Both the position numbers and the translations under genes were made by a program. The notes under the pieces were generated by a model. It saw nothing but the letters and a program-made list of their open reading frames with translations, did not search any database and was not told the origin of the DNA. This document shows, one piece after another, positions 1 to 9,291 of a stretch of 64,000 nt of DNA. Position 1 is the stretch's first letter; each line of letters begins with the position of its first letter. Origin of the DNA: Schlesneria sp. DSM 10557 (GTDB lineage: Bacteria; Planctomycetota; Planctomycetia; Planctomycetales; Planctomycetaceae); the NCBI RefSeq assembly GCF_041860085.1, contig NZ_CP124747.1:5288501-5352500 (forward strand). The letters run 5' to 3'.

Positions 1-931
1 GGATATCGGGCCGGTTTGAAAGTAACTGCACCGGTACCCCGACATTCAGCGGCGACATGTGCAGCTCGATGAATCGATCCGAATGCCGTTCCACCGGCAT
101 CGGGTATCGTCCCAGAGCGAAGTTGATCCGATTCTCGGCTTCGATGATTTCCTGCTGAATGATCAGCTTTTCGCTGTGGTTCTTGCGGAGTTCGGCGATA
201 AATCGCTGAACGGGCAACTCGGTAACGCGAGCCGCTTCCTTAAGTGCCTTGGCGATATCGAGACTTTTCTCCTGCAGCTGAATAATGCTGTCGAGGTTTT
301 CCAGCTTCTTGTCCAGGGCCATCAGGGTGTAGTAGTTTTCGGCCACATCGGCGACCAGTCGAGTGACGACGTAGTTTCGCCCTTCTGCCGTGCCGAGATA
401 ACGCAGGGCGGCGGCATCACGGGCATTACGCAATTGACGCCAGATATCGACCTGCCACGTGAGATCGGTCGCGATCAGGAAGTTGGGAAGTGGTCGAGGA
501 AAGTGTTGACCGGGAAGATACTGCAACTGATCTTCGACGGCCCCTTGCGGTGTGTAAACGCTGGGCTTCATCACCCCCGCTCCCGCACCGATGTTAAAGA
601 AGGGGAAATAGGCCCCTTTCCGTGCGAGAATCTCGTTGTTGGCAATCTGAATGTCTTCGGCCAGGATTTTCAGTTGTTGGTTCCCGACGAGCGCCTCTTC
701 GATCAGACAGGTCAGAACCGGATCGTTGAAGAATTCGGGGATCGAGACTTGAGACGAGCTCTCGGCACTGATGCGTCCGTTGAAAGTGTCTGGCAAGTCA
801 GGACCCGGTTCCGCCTCGCGCAGGCAGGGGATGCGACACGAAGGGAGGACCACGAGAACGATGCAGAGCCAGGCGAGAACCGCGTTGGGTTGTCGCCTCT
901 TTCTGTCCTGGCCGTTCAGAAAATGACTCAT
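1..931 (-). CDS. RND efflux outer membrane factor, NodT/OprM family lipoprotein (partial)
   Basis: This is the trimeric outer-membrane exit duct of a tripartite RND efflux pump. The reading frame is open to the left edge, so only about 310 N-terminal residues are present. The N-terminus has a basic region, a hydrophobic stretch and a lipobox LPSC with the lipidated Cys at residue 32. The mature part shows the helical outer-membrane-factor pattern (FFNDPVLTCLIEEAL, NQQLKILAEDIQIANNEI) and, near the edge, LLSNRPDI, a family signature. I chose the ATG at 931 because an AAGGA lies about 8 bases upstream; an in-frame ATG at 940 abuts that site. The pump and adaptor genes lie upstream on the same strand, separated from it by about 1.3 kb containing a transposase relic, so it may have its own promoter. 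Family assignment is strong; the substrate is unknown. Confidence 0.9.
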   Translation of the reverse strand, partial: MSHFLNGQDRKRRQPNAVLAWLCIVLVVLPSCRIPCLREAEPGPDLPDTFNGRISAESSSQVSIPEFFNDPVLTCLIEEALVGNQQLKILAEDIQIANNEILARKGAYFPFFNIGAGAGVMKPSVYTPQGAVEDQLQYLPGQHFPRPLPNFLIATDLTWQVDIWRQLRNARDAAALRYLGTAEGRNYVVTRLVADVAENYYTLMALDKKLENLDSIIQLQEKSLDIAKALKEAARVTELPVQRFIAELRKNHSEKLIIQQEIIEAENRINFALGRYPMPVERHSDRFIELHMSPLNVGVPVQLLSNRPDI

Positions 932-1668
932 CCATCTCATCCTTGATGAATTGATGCTCTGTGAGATTCCATCGGGTTGCCGCGTCTGCGGTCGATCTGT
1001 CTTGCTCGTTCTCGGCGCGATGGTCTCTTCAGTGGGAACCAAGTGACTGAGTGCTACGTTGTCTTAAACATGACCCTTTCGCGTTCTCTATCGGGAGAAT
1101 GCGAGAAGGGGTGATGCAGCCTGACGACTCTGTCAAAATGACCTTCAGCCTGCGGTCGCAAAATTTTCCGGAGTGGTCGTTTCCAACTGTGGCGGAAACT
1201 GCCAGTCCGATCCTCGAAGACGCTTTGTAGTATTACATTGAGAAACTTGATTAATTCATCGACGGGCGGAATTACCGGCAGAAGCCAAATAGAGGAAAAA
1301 AAGAGCTAAATTAATAAGTTGATGGCGACCACTTTCGCGGGGATTACAGGGTCTTAAGTACGGAGTAACTCCCGGCACGCTCGATCGTTGCTGATCGTCG
1401 CGTTGACCTTCCGCTAGTGGAAATTGGGTCGGCTAATGTTGATTATTACGGAGATGTAATATGGTGATGGGGCGACTATGACGAGGCTCAGCGCAGGTTG
1501 ATCGGCCGCGGGTTAGCGGAAGTAAGCCGCAGGCAGATTTGCCGTTCTTTGGCTTCAAACTGAATGTGTCTTGCTAGCAGTACGACGCTCGCAGTCGGGG
1601 CTTTGGGTTGAGATTCGATGCCCATCGAGGGAGCCCTGCCACTACTACCTCGACGGTCGATCTCCCGT
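932..1668. other. Long intergenic stretch upstream of the outer membrane factor gene
   Basis: About 740 bases without a convincing gene. A 68-codon minus-strand frame at 1488-1694 overlaps the transposase relic and has no family features. The part next to 931 probably holds the promoter of the outer-membrane-factor gene, but I cannot point to clear -35/-10 boxes. The region may also contain decayed remains of the insertion element whose N-terminal fragment lies at 1669-2100. Confidence 0.4.
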
Positions 1669-2100
1669 CTAATGCTCGCCCCCAATAGAATCATTACGGG
1701 TCGGACAGTCGATGGAGTTCATCGGGCTCCCCTGTTTCCCAGTCCCTGAATCGGATGAGGTGGGGCCTTGATCAGTCGTGTTTCCGCGAACGTCTGCGAG
1801 AGTATCAGGTGGTGTGAGTCGGTTCGCGGCGGACTGCTGAGCCTTCCGTCCTCCCCCGGGCTTCCGGATTCGAGTACCTGATTCCGACGGCGTTTCTATG
1901 GCTTCCGACTGGATTTCGGCGATCCCCCGTTTGATCGTATTCGGGGAAATCCGCAGCACTTTACTCACCAGGGAAATTCCACCCCAGCCGCGCTGGAGGG
2001 CTTCCTGGGCTGCCCACAGCCGCCGCTGTCGCTCATTCAATGAATGGCGAACCTCGCGATAACGCTCTTCCAGTTCACGAATTGCCTGTTCCTGGTTCAT
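1669..2100 (-). pseudogene. ISAzo13-type transposase N-terminal fragment
   Basis: The first about 85 residues resemble the N-terminal DNA-binding region of ISAzo13-family transposases: a helical lead (LNERQRRLWAAQEAL), a helix-turn-helix (GGISLVSKVLRISPNTIKRG) and the following RIRKPGGGRK motif. In intact members this motif leads into a long catalytic core; here the frame continues as about 60 low-complexity residues and stops. No catalytic domain is visible in the remaining bases up to the outer-membrane-factor gene. It is therefore probably a truncated relic, although a domesticated small DNA-binding protein cannot be excluded. The ATG at 2100 is the only good start. Family recognition is from memory of the conserved motifs. 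Confidence 0.6.
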
Positions 2101-2208
2101 GCGAATTCACAAATTTTGACTTCGGAAGCGAAGGGGATGTTGAAACCCCACTTTCTCATCAGCATGATCTCCGGAAATGCGGAGACGATCGGGGGCCAGA
2201 CCGGGGAG

Positions 2209-5200
2209 TCAGGAGGCGTGTGACTCCACGGACTCAGTCAGTGGGTGATCCACTTCGTCCTGAATGAACTTGCCGCTGTTGTCGGTGATCTGACCGAACA
2301 GGTAATACAGTCCTGGGATGACCAGCACACCGATGATGGTGCCGACCAGCATCCCACCTACGGCCGTCGTGCCGATCGTGCGATTGCCGATTGCGCCGGG
2401 ACCTGTGGCGCGAACCAGTGGAATCAATCCCGCAATAAACGCGAAGGACGTCATCAGAATCGGGCGGAATCGCAGTTTCCCCCCTTCGATGGCGGCTTCT
2501 TTCAGGCTGACGCCTTCATGGTGTCGCTGGACGGCAAACTCAACGATCAGAATTGCGTTCTTACCCAGCAATCCGACGAGCATGACCAGACCGATCTGGG
2601 CGTAGACGTCGTTGGCGAGCCCCATGTACTGCAGCAACGCGAAGGACCCGAAGATTCCGACGGGGAGCGAGAGGATTACCGAGAGGGGCAGGATGAAGCT
2701 TTCATACTGACCCACCAGAACCAGGTACACGAAGATCACGACGATCAGGAAAATATAGATCGCCAGATTCCCCTTGCGAGCCTCGTCATAAGAGAGGCCT
2801 TCCCAGCCAATGGAATAGCCACGAGGCAAGGTTTGGGCAGCGACCTCCTGAATCGCCTGGATGGCTTCACCACTACTGTAACCTGGCGCGGGGGCTCCCT
2901 GAATGGCGGCTGACGGATAGAGGTTGTAACGGTTGATTTCGTTAAGGCCCTGCTGCTTCTTAATGGTCATGAAGGCCGAGTACGGAACCATCTCACCCTG
3001 GTCGTTCTTGACGAACATATTCTCCAGATCTTCAGGGTATCGCCGGAATTCGGGCATCGATTGCACGAAGACTTTGTAGAACTGTCCAAACAGAATGAAG
3101 CCCTGTTCCCAGGTACTCCCCACGACAATCGAGAGATTATCCATGGCTTTGGCGATGGAGACACCTTTCTGCATCGCGACGTCGTTGTTGATCACCACTT
3201 CATACTGGGGATAGTTGCTGGCGAAGAAGGTGAAGATCCCTTTCACCTCTTTTCGTGCCTTGAGGGCTGTCATGAACTTCTCATTCACCTCTCCCAATTC
3301 CTGGTAGTTATTTGAGTTCGTCATGTCCAGCACGCGAACCGAGAAACCACCGGCCGCTCCGAACCCGGGGACGGCGGGTGGCTCGAAGAATTCCAGATTC
3401 ACGTTAGAAATCTGCTTACATTCCCGTTCCAGCTCGCGAATGATCTCTTTGGAAGAGAGCTTCCGTTGTGACCAGCTTTTCAAATTGATCAGACAGGTCC
3501 CTGCATTGGATCCACGGCCTTCTGTCAGCACTTCATAACCTGCCAGTGACGATACAGAGTTGACGCCGTCGATCTTCTTCGCGATCTCGAGAAGTTCGTG
3601 GGCTTTAGCGTTGGTGTATTCAATCGTCGAACCGGGGGGCGTCTGCAGGATGCCGTAGATCATCCCCTGGTCTTCCAGAGGGATGAATCCTGCGGGAAGC
3701 TGGCGATTGACCAGATAAATGGCCACCGCAAATCCCCCGACCACCCCCAGTGTGAGCAACCTGCGGGTCACGATCGGACGAAGGAAGGCGGCATAGCCTC
3801 CCGTCACTTTCTCGACACCGCGATCAAATAGATGCAGCAGGATTCCCAGCGGTCCGCGCCGCTTGGGAGCCGCGGTGTGAGGTTTAAGAATCATCGCACA
3901 CAGCACCGGGGTGAGTGTCAACGCGACCACGCCCGATAGGACAATCGAGGTTGCCATGGTGATGCCGAACTGCCGGTAAAAGGTTCCCACCGGGCCTGTC
4001 ATAAACGTCACGGGAACGAAGACGGCGGTCATCACGAAGGTAATGGCAATGATGGCACCACTAATCTCGTTGACCACTTCTTTTGTCGCCAGATAAGGGG
4101 AGAGATGCTTTTCATGCATCTTGGCATGAACGGCTTCGACCACCACGATGGCGTCATCGACCACCACGCCGATCGCCAGCACCAGGGCAAACAGCGTGAT
4201 GAGATTGATCGACAGGCCGAAGATCTGCAGAAAGAAGAACGTCCCAATCAATGAAACGGGAACCGCGATCGTGGGAATGAGCGTCGATCGCCAGTCCCCC
4301 AGGAACAGAAACACCACCAGAGAGACGAGGACGAAGGCCTCTAAAAGCGTATGCAGCACCTGTTCGATCGACGCTTCAAGAAAGCTGGAAACGTCGTAAC
4401 TGACTTCGAACTTCATGCCGGGTGGAAACGATTTCTCCTGGATCTCTTCGAGTTGTTTTTTGACCTCTTCGATGACCGTCGTGGCATTCGTGCCGGGAAG
4501 CTGCTTGAGAACGATGGCTGCGGAAGGTCTTCCGTCGATATCCGAATAGATATTGTAGTAAGACGGCCCCAGCTCAACTTCGGCGATATCCTTCAGCCTC
4601 AGAACCTCACCGTCGGGATTCGCCCGCAGGATAATGTTTTCATACTGCTCCGTCTTGTTATAGCGGCCGACCCATGTCAGCACGTACTCGACGGTTTGCG
4701 ATGTCTTGCCCGTGGCCTGCCCCAGGCGACCCGGTGAACCAATCATGCTCTGGTCGGCCAGAGACTTCATGACATCATCGGCCGACAGATTGTAGGCACG
4801 CATCCGGTCAAGGTTCAGCCAGACTCGCATCGAGTATTGGCGGCTGCCGAGAATGGTCGCGCTGCCGATACCGCGGACTCGCTTAATTTCCGGCAGGAGA
4901 TTGACGAACGCGTAGTTGTACAGGAAGTTCTGGTCATGCCCGGGGTCGGTGCTGTAAATGTTGACATACATCAACATACTGGTCATGGCCTGCATGACGA
5001 TGATCCCTTCACGCTCGACGAGCGGGGGGAGCCGGTTTTTGACGGTCTGAATGCGATTCTGCACATTCAGCACGGCGACGTTCGGGTCGGTGCCGGGTTC
5101 GAACACGATCTGGATCGTCGCTTCACCTGCACTCGTTGCGGCGGAAGCCATGTACCGCATGTCCGGTACACCGTTGATGGCCTGTTCCAGAATCACCAGC

Positions 5201-5382
5201 ACCGAATCGACCAGCACGGCCGCACTGGCCCCCGGATAAGCGACCGTGACGACCACGCTGGGGGGAGCCACCGACGGAAACTGCGAGATTGGAAGGGTCG
5301 AGATCGACAGTCCTCCCAGGAACAGAATGATGATCGAAATCACGATCGCAAGTGCAGGTCGGCGGAGGAACTGTGAGAACAT
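2209..5382 (-). CDS. RND multidrug efflux permease, HAE1 (AcrB-like) family
   Basis: Inner-membrane proton-driven drug transporter of 1057 residues, close to the AcrB length of 1049. It begins with the typical short cytoplasmic MFSQFLRRP followed by the first membrane helix. The proton-relay residues are visible: the Asp pair in GVVVDDAIVVVE of the fourth helix and the Lys in LVGLLGKNAILIVEF of the tenth helix. The two large periplasmic loops and internal duplication are intact. The adaptor gene lies upstream on the same strand across a 333-base gap and the two are presumably co-transcribed. No strong Shine-Dalgarno precedes the ATG. Substrates cannot be told from sequence; the conserved DD/K set marks it as a hydrophobic/amphiphilic (HAE1) rather than a heavy-metal RND pump. 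Confidence 0.96.
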   Translation of the reverse strand: MFSQFLRRPALAIVISIIILFLGGLSISTLPISQFPSVAPPSVVVTVAYPGASAAVLVDSVLVILEQAINGVPDMRYMASAATSAGEATIQIVFEPGTDPNVAVLNVQNRIQTVKNRLPPLVEREGIIVMQAMTSMLMYVNIYSTDPGHDQNFLYNYAFVNLLPEIKRVRGIGSATILGSRQYSMRVWLNLDRMRAYNLSADDVMKSLADQSMIGSPGRLGQATGKTSQTVEYVLTWVGRYNKTEQYENIILRANPDGEVLRLKDIAEVELGPSYYNIYSDIDGRPSAAIVLKQLPGTNATTVIEEVKKQLEEIQEKSFPPGMKFEVSYDVSSFLEASIEQVLHTLLEAFVLVSLVVFLFLGDWRSTLIPTIAVPVSLIGTFFFLQIFGLSINLITLFALVLAIGVVVDDAIVVVEAVHAKMHEKHLSPYLATKEVVNEISGAIIAITFVMTAVFVPVTFMTGPVGTFYRQFGITMATSIVLSGVVALTLTPVLCAMILKPHTAAPKRRGPLGILLHLFDRGVEKVTGGYAAFLRPIVTRRLLTLGVVGGFAVAIYLVNRQLPAGFIPLEDQGMIYGILQTPPGSTIEYTNAKAHELLEIAKKIDGVNSVSSLAGYEVLTEGRGSNAGTCLINLKSWSQRKLSSKEIIRELERECKQISNVNLEFFEPPAVPGFGAAGGFSVRVLDMTNSNNYQELGEVNEKFMTALKARKEVKGIFTFFASNYPQYEVVINNDVAMQKGVSIAKAMDNLSIVVGSTWEQGFILFGQFYKVFVQSMPEFRRYPEDLENMFVKNDQGEMVPYSAFMTIKKQQGLNEINRYNLYPSAAIQGAPAPGYSSGEAIQAIQEVAAQTLPRGYSIGWEGLSYDEARKGNLAIYIFLIVVIFVYLVLVGQYESFILPLSVILSLPVGIFGSFALLQYMGLANDVYAQIGLVMLVGLLGKNAILIVEFAVQRHHEGVSLKEAAIEGGKLRFRPILMTSFAFIAGLIPLVRATGPGAIGNRTIGTTAVGGMLVGTIIGVLVIPGLYYLFGQITDNSGKFIQDEVDHPLTESVESHAS

Positions 5383-5715
5383 GATTCAACGCGCTTCCGG
5401 TTGGATGGGCTGATGATTCTTGAGAGCAGTGAGCAGAAAATCGCAATCCACGTCGCAAGTTGTTCCAGAGAAACAGCGTATCAGTTACGAAGTCGCAAAG
5501 CTCGCCGATACGGGTCTGCCTGCTTTCGGTCCCGCTCACTCGCATGTCATGTGCGGAGGACCTGAGCCTGTCTGAAAACGAGCAGGTGGCAAGCGAGGCG
5601 GGGGCACAGGACGATCGACCGATCCCCACCCGGGCCGTCGATGATCGGCCCGGGAACGGCCCCTTGTCTTTCAATTGATACGCAGTGTCCGAATGGAGCA
5701 AGATCGCGATTCTGG
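5383..5715 (-). other. Intercistronic gap between adaptor and pump genes
   Basis: 333 bases separate two genes that are expected to be co-transcribed. I see no gene in it. The only notable structure is a perfect 9-bp inverted repeat at 5629-5654, listed separately. Confidence 0.5.
5629..5654. repeat. 9-bp perfect inverted repeat (hairpin) between adaptor and pump genes
   Basis: CCCGGGCCG and CGGCCCGGG flank an 8-base spacer, giving a very stable GC-only hairpin in the transcript. No U-run follows on the minus strand, so it is not a standard intrinsic terminator. It could stabilise the upstream adaptor message or lower read-through into the pump gene. Confidence 0.5.
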
Positions 5716-6915
5716 TCACTCTGCGTGATACTTCAGATTGGCGACGACCTGGTCAGAGTGCAGCGCGTCGTATTCGACCTTGTCACCATCGCGGACCTGA
5801 CGTACCCCTTCCAGGACGATTTTCTCGTCGACGTTCAGCCCTTTCTTCAGGACGAAGATATCTTCGAGTTCATTCTCGATGGCGATTTCCCGCTGGTGAG
5901 CCACATCGTCCTGATCGACCACAAAGACATATCGCTTGTTCAGGATTTCGAAGGTGGCTCGCTGCGGTATGACGATCGCATCCGTCACAACGCGGTGGAT
6001 CAAAATATTGCCCGTCTGGCCATGTCTTAGCAGGCGATCTGGATTCGGAAAGTCGGCTCGAAACGGAATATTTCCCGTCTGGTTATTGAAGTCGGCCTCA
6101 ATGGCGCCGATTCGGCCCACTTGAGGAAACTTGCTGCCGTCAGCCAGTACCAGCTCGACCTGCAAATCGTCCTGGTTCTGTCGCAGCTCGGCCATGTATT
6201 CCAGGTAGCGGGCTTCGGGGACGTTGAAGTACACCCACATCAGGCTGTTGTCCGACAGCGTTGTCAGACATTCTCCCTCTTCGACAAGACTTCCCTGCTG
6301 ATGCTGCAACCGATCCACGATTCCGTCGAAAGGGGCCTTCACTGTTGCAAAGTTGAGTTCCGCCTGGGCTTGTTTCACCTTGGCTTCGGTCTTTTTGACT
6401 TTTGCCAGATTCAGGGCGACTTCATTTTGCGAAACGACCTTGTCTTCGAACAGTTTCTTGCTGAAGTTGTATTCGAGTTGTGCCAGATGTGCTTCCGCCA
6501 GTTCGGCTTCCAGCCGGGCCTGATAAAGGACCGGCATCACCTTGAACATCAGGTCTCCCGCCTTCACGGTCTGACCTTCCTTCACAGGAATCGCCTCCAG
6601 ATAGCCTCGTTCAAGTGCTCGGACCTGGATGTGACGCTGTGAGTGAATCTGGCAGACGTACTGCTGGGTGATCGTGACACTCGTCGATTGAGGGGTCGTG
6701 GCGACGATTCGGTGCGTTTCCTCGTGATGCTCTTCCTCGTGCTTCGGGAAGAGTGACTCAACGCGTTCGCTCAGCGCATGCAGGTTTGCCGTGTCGACGA
6801 CAGACTTCAGTTCTACACCGGACGCCGACAGTCCCATTCCACCGGCAACCAGAATTGCGACGGCGAGCAGCAGCGTGATAATAGGGCGGTTCCTGACGAA
6901 GTGAAGAATGTTCAT
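5716..6915 (-). CDS. RND efflux periplasmic adaptor (membrane fusion protein)
   Basis: AcrA-like adaptor, 399 residues, linking the pump and the outer-membrane duct. After MNILHFVRNRP comes one hydrophobic segment that anchors the protein, followed by a linker rich in His and Glu (HEEEHHEETH), then a lipoyl half-motif, an alpha-helical hairpin (about residues 130-180), the second lipoyl half (VKAPFDGIVDRL), a beta-barrel and a membrane-proximal domain. A longer frame reaching 7050 exists, but the ATG at 6915 directly precedes a good membrane anchor and has an AGGAA about 13 bases upstream. The pump gene follows on the same strand. The His-rich linker is unusual for plain drug adaptors and could bind metal, which is inference only. 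Confidence 0.93.
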   Translation of the reverse strand: MNILHFVRNRPIITLLLAVAILVAGGMGLSASGVELKSVVDTANLHALSERVESLFPKHEEEHHEETHRIVATTPQSTSVTITQQYVCQIHSQRHIQVRALERGYLEAIPVKEGQTVKAGDLMFKVMPVLYQARLEAELAEAHLAQLEYNFSKKLFEDKVVSQNEVALNLAKVKKTEAKVKQAQAELNFATVKAPFDGIVDRLQHQQGSLVEEGECLTTLSDNSLMWVYFNVPEARYLEYMAELRQNQDDLQVELVLADGSKFPQVGRIGAIEADFNNQTGNIPFRADFPNPDRLLRHGQTGNILIHRVVTDAIVIPQRATFEILNKRYVFVVDQDDVAHQREIAIENELEDIFVLKKGLNVDEKIVLEGVRQVRDGDKVEYDALHSDQVVANLKYHAE

Positions 6916-7217
6916 AGTGGTTATCGTTCCTGTAATTTTGAAGGCGAAAGTAATCCAAGGGGATTGCGACAATTCGCAATGCGAATGTAATGCCATGACA
7001 TAGCAGCCCAGTCGACAGGGGTGACTCACTCGGTCCAGACCTGTTACCAATGTCTCTTAGCGCGAGAGAACTGGCTCGCTCAGCGAAGTGTGAGCGACAT
7101 CGTCGAGAGCAGACTCTGGAGCGCAGCACGCTACGTTGTACGGACCGGTCCGTGAGGGAACCTCGAACAAGAGGTGCTCCATCCGTCCATGAATTTCAGG
7201 CTGGCGTGAGAGTGTGG
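6916..7217. other. Region upstream of the efflux adaptor gene
   Basis: About 300 bases between the adaptor start and the end of a small hypothetical gene. No gene, clear operator or -35/-10 pair was recognised. It may include the operon promoter. No TetR- or MarR-type regulator gene lies nearby. Confidence 0.4.
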
Positions 7218-7595
7218 CTAGCCGTAGGTGAGTTCGGCGTGGTCTCGAAACCATGCCAGATCGGAAGGGTAAGTCAGCGCATCCGTTGCACGGAGGGACT
7301 CAATGGGCGAGAGAAGCAGGAGAGTCACTGAGCGATCGATGACGTGAGAGTTGCCCTCTTCAAGATCAATATCGTCCGTGGGTGTGACCGGCGCAGCCTC
7401 CCCCGGCAAGGGGATAGAATCTCGATGGGTGGTCGAGTCGGCGCGGCTGCTGATGGAAAGAGGGGGCAATCCCGAAGGCGAGAACGAGGCACAGCTTCTT
7501 GGCGCCACGGCAGAAAGCATGACCTGAGCCATAGCGACGAAGACGAGTGCTAAGGCGATCGTGGTGCGCTCAATGGAGGTGGGTTGCAGTGTCAT
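7218..7595 (-). CDS. Small hypothetical exported protein
   Basis: A 125-codon frame that I do not recognise. The N-terminus looks like a signal peptide or single membrane anchor (IALALVFVAMAQVMLSAVA, ending near APRSC). The rest is hydrophilic with a short Leu-rich stretch. It lies on the same strand as, and 302 bases upstream of, the efflux adaptor, so it might head that transcript. No Shine-Dalgarno precedes the ATG, so it may be spurious. Confidence 0.4.
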   Translation of the reverse strand: MTLQPTSIERTTIALALVFVAMAQVMLSAVAPRSCASFSPSGLPPLSISSRADSTTHRDSIPLPGEAAPVTPTDDIDLEEGNSHVIDRSVTLLLLSPIESLRATDALTYPSDLAWFRDHAELTYG

Positions 7596-8129
7596 AGTTC
7601 GATTCGTCCACGGACGATGGGATGCTCTGCGGAGACAACATTCACGTATAAGCCCGGTATGGCTGTTTCGGAGACCAGCGGACTAACATCGGCTGGTTGC
7701 GAAAAGTATCACGTCGGTTGTTCCATGATTGAGTTCTCTCGCACAGCCTTGCGGTGGGGTCTCGTAACAGGTGCAACTATTCTACCGGCCCGGTGAAGCG
7801 CCGGTCCTGAGCCCGCGCTTGACGGGAGCCCGACTGATCGACGCTCTAAAGACAAAGTACTGCAAGGATCGGCGATCTGCCAGACGGCATTCGTGCGAGA
7901 TCGTGATTCCTAAGGAAGATTAAGGAAATGGTGCCGTCTTGCGGGGGTAAGGGGGAACTAACTGACTAGTTTCCCGGACGGCTGATGCTAGTGAGCTGCG
8001 CGGGAGTTGTTTCTTTTGCGAGCATACTAAATCAGCGCGTGCGAAGCTGGTCGGTCGAGACTCAAGGCTCGCTCCGGCCGGCGGCCCCACGTTCGCGGGG
8101 CCGGTGCGTGGCTTTGCGCTGGATTTGTG
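7596..8129. other. Intergenic region, one hairpin, no gene seen
   Basis: 534 bases with no supportable coding frame. The only clear structure is the GC-rich hairpin at 8082-8103 just downstream of the TIGR03067 gene. Confidence 0.45.
8082..8103 (-). terminator. GC-rich hairpin downstream of the TIGR03067 gene
   Basis: CGGCCCC pairs perfectly with GGGGCCG around an 8-base loop, 27 bases past the stop codon of the minus-strand gene. No U-run follows, so termination is only suggested by position. Confidence 0.3.
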
Positions 8130-8981
8130 TCAGAGAGCCTTAACGGCTTTGCCGACGCGACCCATGTAGTCGACAAAGATCAGGTCTTTTTCGGAGATGG
8201 ACCGGATTGTGAAGGGAAGCGTCTTATTAATGCGGCTGAGGTGAATCGAAGCGGTGCAGTGGAAGTTGAGAGTCCCGTTCTTAACGGACCAGTGCCCACT
8301 GGAGATGGGGGTCTCGACGAAGACTCGTCGGAACACGCGAAGCTGTTGGACCTCCCGTGTCGATGACCATTTGCCATCGCTCGTCATTTTGATCACCAGC
8401 ACGCCCGCTTCATCCTGGAACCGCCAGGTGCCGGGGAGCATCTTGGAAACTTCGGCATCGGTGAGTACCTGACCTGCCTTGAGTGTCGCCGATGGGGTCG
8501 TGGGAGACTCTTCGTGGATTTCTTTCGAGTTGGCGTCGGGGATTCGCCGTAGCGTCATCAACATCCGTTTCGAATCAATCTTGGCCGAAAAGTCACTCGG
8601 ACGCGGTCCGTCTTCGGGGTCGGAAATGCAGACGACCAGATTGCCATCTTCGAATTTGACGATCCCTGATGCTTCCTTTCTGTCACGGCTGACAAGATCG
8701 AAACCTTTGGGATTTTGTGTTCCATCGACGGCGAAGACGCGTGCATGCTTCTTACCGTCGTGACTGCTGGTGTAAGTGATGGCGTTGTCGATGATCTCGA
8801 TCTTGCCACCGGAGGGAAGCCATTCCCGGATGGAATGATGAGGGATCACGTGTCCATTCTCGATCAGCTCGATCACTTCCCAGCGACCCTGAAACGGCTC
8901 GACGGCCGGATCTTTTTCCGCTGCGAATGCTGTGGCCAGGACGATCGCCGAGAGAAGATAAAACCTCCAGACACTTTTCAT
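8130..8981 (-). CDS. Exported TIGR03067-domain protein
   Basis: 283-residue protein of a planctomycete-typical family of unknown function. A Sec signal peptide is evident (MKSVWRFYLLSAIVLATAFA, cleavage probably near AFAAEK). The first half carries the TIGR03067 pattern: FQGRWEVIELIENG, then a beta-rich segment with ITYTSSHDGKK and a section reading DPKGFDLV-like. The second half starts LPGTWRFQDEAG and looks like a second lipocalin-like beta domain. I chose the ATG at 8981 rather than an upstream start because GGAG lies 8 bases before it and the signal peptide begins there. It is separated from the DUF1501 gene by about 310 bases. The function is unknown; it acts outside the cytoplasm. Confidence 0.8.
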   Translation of the reverse strand: MKSVWRFYLLSAIVLATAFAAEKDPAVEPFQGRWEVIELIENGHVIPHHSIREWLPSGGKIEIIDNAITYTSSHDGKKHARVFAVDGTQNPKGFDLVSRDRKEASGIVKFEDGNLVVCISDPEDGPRPSDFSAKIDSKRMLMTLRRIPDANSKEIHEESPTTPSATLKAGQVLTDAEVSKMLPGTWRFQDEAGVLVIKMTSDGKWSSTREVQQLRVFRRVFVETPISSGHWSVKNGTLNFHCTASIHLSRINKTLPFTIRSISEKDLIFVDYMGRVGKAVKAL

Positions 8982-9291
8982 GCTTCCGACTCCATTCCGA
9001 AATAAAAGGGGATCCATCCCGAGCCGCGCTGCCACTCACGGAATGAAGTAAGGTCATTCCAGAGAACGCTGTCACGCATGCGGTCAGGAGCGACTATCTT
9101 AACATTCCGTGAACAGAGCGGAATCGTACGCATAGCGGGAATCTCTGTGCAGCACGTCGATCCCCCCTTGCGATCCTTCGTTCAGGTCGGCCCTCCTCTG
9201 GAAACCGATCCTGAAACGCGTCAACGCACCACCCCTGCTCGATTTGTGGGTCATGGAGCAGGAGCGGCGTTGTCGGACAGTCGAGAGCGCG

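Noticed and set aside
59..946. 295-codon plus-strand frame at the left edge
   Set aside because: It is antisense to the outer-membrane-factor gene, whose minus-strand translation has a lipobox and the NRPDI signature.
1488..1694. 68-codon minus-strand frame
   Set aside because: Overlaps the transposase relic, has no ribosome site and no family features.
4837..5376. 179-codon plus-strand frame
   Set aside because: Antisense shadow of the strongly conserved RND pump N-terminus.
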